From Dehalococcoidia bacterium (GTDB lineage: Bacteria > Chloroflexota > Dehalococcoidia > Dehalococcoidales > UBA3254), in assembly GCA_025361145.1 (NCBI GenBank), contig JANYAV010000015.1:1-38698 (forward strand): a DNA stretch of 38,698 nt, given 5' to 3'. The notes under the pieces were generated by a model. The model saw only the letters and a program-made list of their open reading frames with translations. It was not told the DNA's origin and ran no database searches. A program made the position numbers and the translations under genes. Shown here one piece after another: positions 31,777 to 38,698 of this stretch. How positions within the stretch are numbered: the stretch's first letter is position 1; each line of letters opens with the position of its first letter.

Positions 31777-33357
31777 CTATAAGTCCGTCCCAGCGTAGGA
31801 TAAATTCAAGCTCTTATTAATCAACGGGAAATCCGGCACGATATTGCCAATCACGGCATGTTCGATAGACTGCCAGTTGCAAAAAGAGGCGGTCCTGACC
31901 TTATATCTTTCTATCAGCCCGTTTTTAATATAGACCCAGTGTAGATTCTGTCCCCGGGCAGATTCAACTACGGCTAAACCATATCCATCTTTTAGGGAGA
32001 TGGGATCCAGCACGCTACCGCTTTTAAGCGCTGAAACGCTTTTCTGAATAATCTCCACCGAATCCTGGATTTCCGATAACTTAACATCAAAGCGTGAATG
32101 TACGTCACCTTTCTCCTGCGTTCGTATGGCCAATTCAAAGAACGGGTAAATACCGTACGGATGGTCGATCCGGTTATCAATGCCGACACCGGATGCCCGC
32201 GCAGCCGGTCCAGTGATATTCAGGGGTTGCACAAGCTCTTTTTTAATAACCCCCGTAGTATCCAGACGGTCGATCACTGATTCATTATGGAGCACATAGT
32301 CGGCAGCCCTGCGTAAGCGGCGGAGGAAGGAGTCCAGATAGGAATAAAGCTTGAACAGATCTCTGCTATCAATGTCTCTTTTCAAACCTCCGGGACAGAT
32401 TAACCCCTTTAAAAAGCGGGAGCCGGTTAGAGTTTCATTGAAACGCAGTATTTCCTCCCGTAAAACAAAAAAGTCACTGGCGCCTACGGGGAAAGCTATA
32501 TCAACGTTCATCCCTGCCAGATCGCCAAGATGCGAATAAATTCGCTCCATCTCCAATAAGATGGTCCGCAAGTACCCGGCCCTTTCAGGGACAGAGCCTT
32601 GGGCGATCTTTTCGACTGCCAGGCAATAGGCCACGGTATTAGCTGCTGACTCATCACCGGAAATGGTCTCAGCGACGATTATCGCCTCAGCGGGGGTTTT
32701 ACCCTCAGCCAGTTTTTCCAGCCCGCGGTGCTTGTAAAACAGGCGGACTTCAAGATTAAAAATAGTTTCCCCAATCACACTGAAATGGAAGTGACCAGGT
32801 TCGATAATACCGGCGTGCACCGGTCCTACCAGAATCTGGTAGACCCCGCTGCCCTTGACCTCTTTAAATAAGTATTTTCCTGCCCCGCTCATGGATTTGC
32901 GATTTTCAGTAATATCCCGATTTTTAAAAGATTTAAGCAAAGGATGGAAGTCATGAGGATAGCCCTCGTGTAAAAAGAGGCGCCGTTTATCCACAGAATT
33001 AGTAAATTCAATGCCAAAGCCGTCCCGGATTTCCCGTTCAAACCAGCCTGCGGAAGGAAAATACTCAGCTATCGAAGAAGCCTCATTACCGTTGAGCCGT
33101 CGCAGTAATATCACGAAGTTCTGCGCCCTGCGTTTTTCCAGCACATAGAAAAGGGTGAAGCCGGTCGAGCCTGCGAAGTTTTCGACACAGAAAAGACTGA
33201 TCAGCAGGGTTTCGAACTTGGGTAATTGAGGTATTAATTCCGCGAAAGCTTCCTCGGAAACAGGAAGGTAGAACTCATTGGGCTCTGCCCTGGTGAAGTA
33301 GTCCTGACAAATTTTATTTAGCAGCAAATTAGCTGGTATTTTCTTTTCGTTATCCAT
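31777..33357 (-). CDS. Fused NuoC/NuoD (HycE-like) subunit of an Ehr-type complex, lacking NiFe ligands
   Basis: The 526-residue protein has an N-terminal NuoC-like domain (about residues 1-140; GWFEREIRDGFGIEF) fused to a NuoD/hydrogenase large-subunit domain. In HycE and HyfG the NiFe centre is held by RVCGIC near residue 230 and DPCxSC at the C-terminus. Here these read ETISGD (230-235) and SLNLSYAGTD (516-525), so all four Cys are lost. Nearby VPERAGYLRTILLEMERIYSHLGDLA and FEHRGLEK-like FYKHRGLEKLAEG remain. It can thus not be an H2-activating enzyme; the pattern is that of energy-converting-hydrogenase-related (Ehr) complexes. It starts 2 bp after the HyfF-like gene. Confidence 0.92.
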   Translation of the reverse strand: MDNEKKIPANLLLNKICQDYFTRAEPNEFYLPVSEEAFAELIPQLPKFETLLISLFCVENFAGSTGFTLFYVLEKRRAQNFVILLRRLNGNEASSIAEYFPSAGWFEREIRDGFGIEFTNSVDKRRLFLHEGYPHDFHPLLKSFKNRDITENRKSMSGAGKYLFKEVKGSGVYQILVGPVHAGIIEPGHFHFSVIGETIFNLEVRLFYKHRGLEKLAEGKTPAEAIIVAETISGDESAANTVAYCLAVEKIAQGSVPERAGYLRTILLEMERIYSHLGDLAGMNVDIAFPVGASDFFVLREEILRFNETLTGSRFLKGLICPGGLKRDIDSRDLFKLYSYLDSFLRRLRRAADYVLHNESVIDRLDTTGVIKKELVQPLNITGPAARASGVGIDNRIDHPYGIYPFFELAIRTQEKGDVHSRFDVKLSEIQDSVEIIQKSVSALKSGSVLDPISLKDGYGLAVVESARGQNLHWVYIKNGLIERYKVRTASFCNWQSIEHAVIGNIVPDFPLINKSLNLSYAGTDL

Positions 33358-33359
33358 AA

Positions 33360-34844
33360 TTAATATCCCAGACTGGCGGTTATTGTATTTAAAATTCCAC
33401 TCAGGCCAAAAGCAAGATAAACCGTAATACCGATAATAGCTACAAAAAGGACTTGAATCGGAAGTTTCATGGTCCAGTCGATGCGGTAGGGCTTAAGCGT
33501 GTTTTCTCCCGGTTGGGTTAAGCTATTGATAAGCAGGTAGGCCAGAGCCGCCGCTACGATCAATAAAAGAACCAGAACAACTATCAGGACGGGCAGGGAG
33601 AAATTGCCCAGTTGAACCAGAATAAAAAGCTTGGAGAAAAAGATAGGGAAGGGCGGCATACCCACCACTGCAAGCGCGCCGATGATTACTCCCCAGGTTG
33701 CGAGCGGCTGTAGTTTAAAGGCCGCCGCCATATCCTGCAAATAGCTGCTTTCGTATTGATTTTTCAGTATGCCCGCCGAGAAGAAAAGCAGAGCTTTGCT
33801 GAGAGAATGGGCCAGGATATGAAATAGTGTCCAGAAAAGTGTTACGGCCGTGCCAAGACCGACACCAATCAAAACCAAACCCATGTGTTCGATGCTGGAA
33901 AAACCGATCAATTTTTTCAGGTTAGTGCGGGGCAGCATACTGAAAGCCGCAACGGCAATACTGAGTACTCCAAAGACGATCAATATCACAGTGATGGTGT
34001 GCCAGCAAGAATTTTGATGAGCGATGGAATAGAGCCGGATTATCCCATAAATGCCGCCATTAATCAAAACCGCGGAGAAGACAGCGCTGACCATCGATGG
34101 CGCTTTAGCATAGGCTTGGGGCAGCCAGGTGTGAAAAGGCACAATGCCGGACTTGGAAGCAAAACCGATAAAACAGAAAACAAAGGCGAAAATGAATAAA
34201 GAGGGAGGCAATGAATTGGCTATCAACATAAGCTCGGTCCAATTCAGGGTCCCGATGCCAGAGGTTTGTTTGGCAGTGGCGAAAAGGAGGATCAAACCGA
34301 TTACGGAAAAAAGCATGGCGGTAGAAGCGATAAACACATATTTTAAGGCGGCGATAACGTTGGCTCTGTCACTTAGTGTGACGATCAATACGGCGGACAA
34401 GATAGTGGTTAACTCCAACAAAATCCAGAAAAGAGCCAGATTGTTGGAGAAGAAGGTGAAAACCATGATTACCATCAAAAGGTTGAAAGAGCCATAAAAT
34501 AGCTCAAGGGATTCTACTTTAATTACACGGCGCTCCAGCAAATTCTTAATATAGCCTCGCCCGTAGACGGCCGCAAGAAAGAAAATAATCTCGGCAATAA
34601 GGACCTCATAAATAGCCAGTGGATCCATAAACAGGTAATTATTGAAAGCCAGAACGGGCAGAGGCAGACGAATTATTGCCAGGCCGGTTATTACCAAATA
34701 TGCGGCCGCATGGGCTAAGGTCAGATTATTCAAAAAACTAGACTTTGAGGCTGCCGCGGTTTCACCCTTGAGCCGCCATTTTAAAACGACCGCCGCGATG
34801 CCCAGCAGAAGCAGTCCGCAAATTAAATATGCCAGAAAAATCAT
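33360..34844 (-). CDS. HyfF/NuoN-like (Mrp antiporter-type) membrane subunit
   Basis: The 494-residue protein is very hydrophobic with about 13-14 segments and has the Proton_antipo_M domain: GFASKSGIVPFHTWLPQAYAKAPSM, SSIEHMGLVLIGVGLG and LFHILAHSLSKALLFFSAG. The family is homologous to Mrp antiporter subunits and the ion-pumping Nuo L/M/N subunits; a conserved Lys in HSLSKAL and the charge in TWLPQAYAKAP belong to the pumping channel. It is probably part of the ion-translocating arm. GAGG precedes the ATG; the gene follows the HyfE-like gene by 8 bp. H+ or Na+ cannot be told. Confidence 0.93.
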   Translation of the reverse strand: MIFLAYLICGLLLLGIAAVVLKWRLKGETAAASKSSFLNNLTLAHAAAYLVITGLAIIRLPLPVLAFNNYLFMDPLAIYEVLIAEIIFFLAAVYGRGYIKNLLERRVIKVESLELFYGSFNLLMVIMVFTFFSNNLALFWILLELTTILSAVLIVTLSDRANVIAALKYVFIASTAMLFSVIGLILLFATAKQTSGIGTLNWTELMLIANSLPPSLFIFAFVFCFIGFASKSGIVPFHTWLPQAYAKAPSMVSAVFSAVLINGGIYGIIRLYSIAHQNSCWHTITVILIVFGVLSIAVAAFSMLPRTNLKKLIGFSSIEHMGLVLIGVGLGTAVTLFWTLFHILAHSLSKALLFFSAGILKNQYESSYLQDMAAAFKLQPLATWGVIIGALAVVGMPPFPIFFSKLFILVQLGNFSLPVLIVVLVLLLIVAAALAYLLINSLTQPGENTLKPYRIDWTMKLPIQVLFVAIIGITVYLAFGLSGILNTITASLGY

Positions 34845-34852
34845 ATCGCCTC

Positions 34853-35524
34853 TTATTGTTTAAACCATTTGGTCAGATTGTTTAGTTTGCGCGTGAGGTC
34901 CTCTTCGGTAGAGTCGATTCCCATAGACAGGACTGCAGCCAATAAAATGAATATTACCAGATCGACGATGATAAACAGTTCGATGATGAAAGGCAATTCG
35001 GCGATAAATACGCCAAATAGTAAAACGCCGTTTTCCATCATCAGATAACCCACTGCCTTGGTCACTATTTTCTTACGGCTGAAAATTACCAGCATACCCA
35101 GCATAGCCAGTGAAACGCCAATAACAGAGCCGAGGAAAAAGAGGTTGTCCTGAGACAACTGAAAAACCCGGAGGAAAGAGCTATAAATTACGAAAATCAA
35201 GGCCATGCCGATTATAATGGCTGAAACCGGCGTCAGATACCGGAATTCGGCGTCATGGTGAATGCCGCTGTCTTTGCGTACGCGGTTCAGCATGTAGGGA
35301 ATAATTATCACCTTGGTAACCACGGTCAATACAGCCAGGGCTAGCAGAACAAAAGACCCCGTCTCTTTAAAAAGCACCAGGGATACGAAAGCCATCAACA
35401 GAGATTGAATGGCGTATATTGAAAACAATGATCTCAATGACTTCTGCATAATAATCAGGGCTGCCGTGCCCAGAATAAACACGAAAAGGACCTTGATCAA
35501 TATTATTGAAATTGGATTCATCAT
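34853..35524 (-). CDS. HyfE-like membrane subunit
   Basis: The 223-residue protein has about seven membrane segments and the pattern of HyfE (NuoK-like with an N-terminal extension), for example GYLMMENGVLLFGVFIAELPFIIELFIIVDL, where a Glu lies within a membrane helix as in NuoK. It links the HyfC and antiporter-like subunits in group 4 complexes. Its ATG (35522-35524) overlaps the stop of the HyfC-like gene in an ATGA, which indicates coupled translation. Confidence 0.9.
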   Translation of the reverse strand: MMNPISIILIKVLFVFILGTAALIIMQKSLRSLFSIYAIQSLLMAFVSLVLFKETGSFVLLALAVLTVVTKVIIIPYMLNRVRKDSGIHHDAEFRYLTPVSAIIIGMALIFVIYSSFLRVFQLSQDNLFFLGSVIGVSLAMLGMLVIFSRKKIVTKAVGYLMMENGVLLFGVFIAELPFIIELFIIVDLVIFILLAAVLSMGIDSTEEDLTRKLNNLTKWFKQ

Positions 35525-36459
35525 ACTAACAACTCAAAAACAATCGTTACAAAAGCCAGGGCAAAGGCCAGAATAAAGAAGGTGCGCAGGCCAAATAAAC
35601 GCGATTTAGCCATCACCGACTCAAATACTGCCATAAAGATTGCCAGGATAGAGCCCTTTAATAGAAAAGTCAGCATACCGATCAACAAATTTAAAGGTGT
35701 TACGCTTGCCGCGAGTCCCCAGGGGACTAAAATATTGATCAGGAGAGCCATTAAGAGGGTACTCTTGATGGCGTGAGATAACTCCATCAGCGCCAGATTG
35801 GGGCCGGAGGATTCCAGAATCATAGCCTCGTGAACCATGGTCAATTCCAAATGTGTTTCGGGATTATCCACGGGAACGCGTGAAGTCTCAGTGATCAGGA
35901 TGATAAAGAGCGCGGCGGCGGTTAAAAACAGGGTAGCATTGGTAAGGACCGAAGATCCCAGTGTTGTGGCGAACATCTGGTGTATGTTAAAGGTATTTAA
36001 GACAAAAACCAGCGCTGACACTACAATGATCACCACGGGCTCGAAGATGGCTGAAATGGTCATCTCTCGAGAACTACCCATGCCGCCGAATGAGCTGCCG
36101 GCATCCAGTCCGCCCAGGGCCATAAAGAACTTGGCCATTACCATTAGATAGAGGAATAAAATGACATTGCCGAACCCATAATTGGCAGCCGGGATAAAGA
36201 CCAGTGGGACGCATAATGAAGCCGCTAGTATGAAAATTATATTAATATAGGGCGAAATCAGGGTAATGAACGACGAGTTTAGAGAGACCACACGCTCTTT
36301 TTTAAATAACTTTAATAAATTGAAATAAATCTGCAAAAGGGGAGGGCCGCGCCTGCCCTGCATCTGGGCTTTAACAATTTTTATCAAGCCCATGAAGAGC
36401 GGAGAGACCGCCAGCACGAAAACGGTATTTAGGACGAAATATACAGCGAAAGAGGCCAT
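35521..36459 (-). CDS. HyfC/HycD/NuoH-like membrane subunit
   Basis: The 312-residue protein has about eight segments and the NuoH family's cytoplasmic loop (MQGRRGPPLLQIYFNLLKLFKKE) and TSRVPVDNPETHLELTMVHEAMILESSGPNLALMELS, conserved in HycD and HyfC. It anchors the peripheral arm to the membrane in group 4 complexes and complex I. ATG 36457-36459 is chosen because it overlaps the upstream stop as TGATG and follows a GGGG stretch; a GTG 12 bp earlier is an alternative. Confidence 0.92.
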   Translation of the reverse strand: MASFAVYFVLNTVFVLAVSPLFMGLIKIVKAQMQGRRGPPLLQIYFNLLKLFKKERVVSLNSSFITLISPYINIIFILAASLCVPLVFIPAANYGFGNVILFLYLMVMAKFFMALGGLDAGSSFGGMGSSREMTISAIFEPVVIIVVSALVFVLNTFNIHQMFATTLGSSVLTNATLFLTAAALFIILITETSRVPVDNPETHLELTMVHEAMILESSGPNLALMELSHAIKSTLLMALLINILVPWGLAASVTPLNLLIGMLTFLLKGSILAIFMAVFESVMAKSRLFGLRTFFILAFALAFVTIVFELLV

Positions 36460-38396
36460 CACAAAACCCACCCCGCTACTATGATTAGAATAATCACTGT
36501 AATGAATGAATACAAGATGAAGGTATCCAGGTCCACATTTTGAGCGGCAGAAACCTTGCGGGAGATAGAACGGATAGCATTAGCCACCGGAATATAAAGC
36601 TTCTCTTCAAATATTTTCATGACATGAATGTCAGCCCTGCCGCTTTTAAACACGGCGCCGTATTTATCCCAGAAATTGCGTTCAATAACTTTATCTGTCT
36701 TATAAATCGGTTTAAAAAAGGTCAGGATGGGCTCGGAAAAACCCGCGGCGGTATATTCGGAGTGGGAATCAGGTGTGGGCATTCCGCACGCCCAGGTTTC
36801 CGCCCTGCGGGTTACATGTCCTGAAGCTGCTCTAACTAAAATCACGGTTAGACCTAAAAATATGAATAAGGACAAGGATACCCATAATAAATTAGGCATC
36901 GGTGGCTGGTAGCCCAACCAGCTAAAGATCTGGAAGGAAAAAATACCAAGGCCGACGCATAAAAAGGCCAGTAGGGCAGGACCGATTAGCATGGATTTGG
37001 GGACTTCATGAGCCTGCTGCACTGTATCTGATCTTGGCATGGCCAGAAAGATAACGCCGAAGGCTTTAACAAAACAGGCAGCGGCCAGGGCGCTGGTGAG
37101 GGCAAATAGGGATAGACAGACCACCAGCAGGACGATGACATAATGACTGGGAATGGCGAAAGCCTGGAAAAAAGCCTGGAAAATCATCAGTTCGCTGACA
37201 AAGCCGTTAAAAGGCGGTAAAGCAGAAATGGAAAGCGCGCCGATCAAGAATAAGCTGGCAGTGATAGGCATAGTTTTCACCAGTCCGCCCATCTTTTCGA
37301 TATCACGGGTGCCGGTTTCTTCCACCACCGACCCCGCTGTCAGGAAGAGCAAGCTCTTGAAAATAGCATGATTTAGAGTGTGAAATAGAGAGGCGGCCAG
37401 GCTGAGGAAGGCCAGGTCAGACAGTCCATAGCTATCGAAAATAATATACAAACCCAGACCAATCAGAATAATGCCGATATTTTCGATGCTGTGGTATGCC
37501 AGTAATCTCTTGATGTCGTGTTCTTTTAAGGCGTAGATGACCCCCAGCAGGGCTGAAATAGTTCCGGCTATGAGGATCAGGATGCCCCACCAGAGCTGCG
37601 GATCTAAAACAAAAAGTACGTATCTTACCAAACCGTAAATGGCCACTTTGATCATAACACCGGACATCAGAGCTGAGATGTTGGAAGGGCTGGAGGAGTG
37701 GGCGTAGGGCAGCCATTTATGAAAGGGAATAATACCGGCTTTAATACCAAAACCGCAGAATAAAAAGATGAAAACAAGGGTATTAGTTCCTGCGGTGAGT
37801 ACAGGAGAGGACGCAATAGTAAATGAACCAGTGGCGTTATACAGCAGAATAAAGCCCAACATCAAGAAGATCGTGCTCATCTGCGTCATGATAAAATAAA
37901 AAATTCCGGCCTTGCGGGTCTCTTCTTTCTCATAGTGATACATCACCAGTATGAACGACGAAAGGGATATCAGTTCCCAGAAAAGCAGCTGAGCAAAGGA
38001 ATTGGCCGAAGCGACAAAACAGAGCATGCTTAAAATGAAGACATTCATTAAAGGGACGAAGAGATTACGGCGGATTCCCGAAGTGCTGGCCTCAATGTAA
38101 CGTAATGAATAAATGGCAACACTCAGGGCTACGATTGAGATTACTAATATGAAAAAAGCCGCCAGACGGTCAATCGAAAATGAGAACTGTAATTGAGGGG
38201 CAATCTGAGAAAAAGAATATTGCAAGGGCTGGTTGTTAAGTGCTGTGCGTGCGCCCTCGGAAACAAATATCAGGCAGGCTGCGATAGTCAGCCACAACGC
38301 AGCCTTGCGAGTTATTGAATTGTCTCTGCGGGTATTAACCACACAAATGAGAGCAGATAAAAGACACAAACCTACCCCGATGGCAAATAAAAACAC
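36459..38396 (-). CDS. HyfB/NuoL-like (Mrp antiporter-type) membrane subunit
   Basis: The 645-residue protein has about 16 membrane segments and the Proton_antipo_M core: FCGFGIKAGIIPFHKWLPYAHSSSPSNISALMSG, AYHSIENIGIILIGLGLY, and LFHTLNHAIFKSLLFLTAGSV followed by RDIEKMGGLVKTMP. It ends with a polar stretch and a last hydrophobic helix. It is the first gene of the operon and the second antiporter-like subunit of the membrane arm. The start is GTG 38394-38396 with AAAGG upstream. I saw no convincing promoter in the 140 bp upstream; AATATA (38411-38416, minus-strand TATATT) is a weak -10 candidate. Confidence 0.93.
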   Translation of the reverse strand: MFLFAIGVGLCLLSALICVVNTRRDNSITRKAALWLTIAACLIFVSEGARTALNNQPLQYSFSQIAPQLQFSFSIDRLAAFFILVISIVALSVAIYSLRYIEASTSGIRRNLFVPLMNVFILSMLCFVASANSFAQLLFWELISLSSFILVMYHYEKEETRKAGIFYFIMTQMSTIFLMLGFILLYNATGSFTIASSPVLTAGTNTLVFIFLFCGFGIKAGIIPFHKWLPYAHSSSPSNISALMSGVMIKVAIYGLVRYVLFVLDPQLWWGILILIAGTISALLGVIYALKEHDIKRLLAYHSIENIGIILIGLGLYIIFDSYGLSDLAFLSLAASLFHTLNHAIFKSLLFLTAGSVVEETGTRDIEKMGGLVKTMPITASLFLIGALSISALPPFNGFVSELMIFQAFFQAFAIPSHYVIVLLVVCLSLFALTSALAAACFVKAFGVIFLAMPRSDTVQQAHEVPKSMLIGPALLAFLCVGLGIFSFQIFSWLGYQPPMPNLLWVSLSLFIFLGLTVILVRAASGHVTRRAETWACGMPTPDSHSEYTAAGFSEPILTFFKPIYKTDKVIERNFWDKYGAVFKSGRADIHVMKIFEEKLYIPVANAIRSISRKVSAAQNVDLDTFILYSFITVIILIIVAGWVL

Positions 38397-38538
38397 AGCG
38401 AAAAACCTTTAATATACCGTAAACAGGATTACACTTCTATACATACCGGACCTATGGTGGCTCCTCGAGAGGTGCGATTTACTAAGTACAGGTTTATTTT
38501 AGTCGTCTGGGGTCTGTGTGTCAAAAGATAGGCTTGAT

Positions 38539-38698
38539 TTAGCCTCCAATTGGCTGTTTTAGGTTTTTAAAACGCACCCGACTGAAGGCTGCAGCCGCGA
38601 TGAAAGCCAGAGAGGAGATACTACCCCAAACTACCAGAGGATGAAGAGGGAAAGCGTTCAGTAGAAAACCGCCCAGCAAAGGCCCGAGTGAGAAGCCC
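38539..38698 (-). CDS. C-terminal fragment of an MFS transporter (cut by the window end)
   Basis: A minus-strand frame enters from the window edge and ends with TAA at 38539-38541, giving 52 residues. GFSLGPLLGGFLL followed by a small-residue helix (SISSLAFIAAAAF) and a basic tail (SRVRFKNLK) is typical of the last two helices of major-facilitator drug or metabolite exporters. Nothing about its substrate can be said. It runs in the same direction as the Ehr-type operon, 142 bp upstream of it; that gap holds no gene. Confidence 0.7.
   Translation of the reverse strand, partial: GFSLGPLLGGFLLNAFPLHPLVVWGSISSLAFIAAAAFSRVRFKNLKQPIGG

Noticed and set aside
32987-32995. TTATCCACA, a perfect consensus DnaA box
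   Set aside because: It lies inside the coding region of the NuoCD-like gene, alone and 10 kb from dnaA; a single 9-mer is expected by chance.
31152-38396. First reading of the operon as a functional group 4 (Hyf/Hyc) NiFe hydrogenase
   Set aside because: All Cys ligands for the NiFe centre and the proximal cluster are missing and no maturation protease or ferredoxin gene is present.

Overview
The window looks like a chromosomal segment of an anaerobic bacterium, most likely a member of the Chloroflexota, class Dehalococcoidia (Dehalococcoides/Dehalogenimonas-like). This assignment is an inference from gene content, the grouping of relA, hisS and gyrB near dnaA, and the overall character of the proteins. 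No rRNA or other decisive marker is present. Presence of both dnaA and gyrB suggests proximity to the chromosomal origin. Many start codons were moved inward because a good Shine-Dalgarno sequence sits in front of an internal ATG or GTG.

Layout. 1-300: 3' end of a transposase, then a tRNA-Glu gene with its own promoter and terminator. 570-6070: housekeeping and metabolic genes (SRPBCC/AHSA1 protein, HIT hydrolase, B12-type radical SAM protein, branched-chain aminotransferase, class II aldolase, LysE exporter). 6075-10480: a nitrosative-stress or NO island, made of an Fe-S (Fe4-domain) protein that appears frameshifted, a YgbA-family protein, a Crp/Fnr regulator of HcpR type, the hybrid-cluster protein Hcp, a small cupin and a hemerythrin-like protein. 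A perfect 16-bp palindrome lies between the divergent regulator and hcp genes. 10520-14260: lexA with an upstream LexA-box palindrome, rpsT, and a long RelA/SpoT-type gene. 14259-19200: hisS, an isoprenylcysteine methyltransferase-like membrane protein, a nitroreductase and gyrB. 19300-25560: a small unknown gene, nadD-obgE (overlapping), a 445-bp gene-free stretch, dnaA, then fmt-cdsA. 25660-29870: a leftward operon ispG-proS-TSUP permease-mobB. 30035-30994: a D-2-hydroxyacid dehydrogenase. 31150-38400: a six-gene leftward operon resembling hydrogenase-4/formate hydrogenlyase (HyfB, HyfC, HyfE, HyfF, fused NuoCD/HycE, HycG). 38539-38698: C-terminus of an MFS transporter.

The most interesting system is the six-gene membrane complex. 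Its catalytic-type subunit has lost both CxxC pairs that hold the NiFe centre, so it belongs with the energy-converting-hydrogenase-related (Ehr) complexes. Its NuoB/HycG-like subunit has also lost all four cysteines that hold the proximal [4Fe-4S] cluster (D53, T56, D120, N150 at those positions). No ferredoxin-type subunit is present. It therefore looks like a complex I/Mrp-type ion-translocating membrane arm with a peripheral arm that has no recognisable redox cofactor.

Other notable points: DnaA has a normal AAA+ ATPase but an atypical DNA-recognition motif in domain IV, and I find no consensus DnaA box in the gene-free stretches beside it. The RelA/SpoT protein combines an EFDD synthetase motif (typical of synthetase-only RelA) with a hydrolase domain that keeps its metal ligands but has HDVSEN instead of HDxxED. 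The tRNA-Glu has C rather than the near-universal U at position 33.
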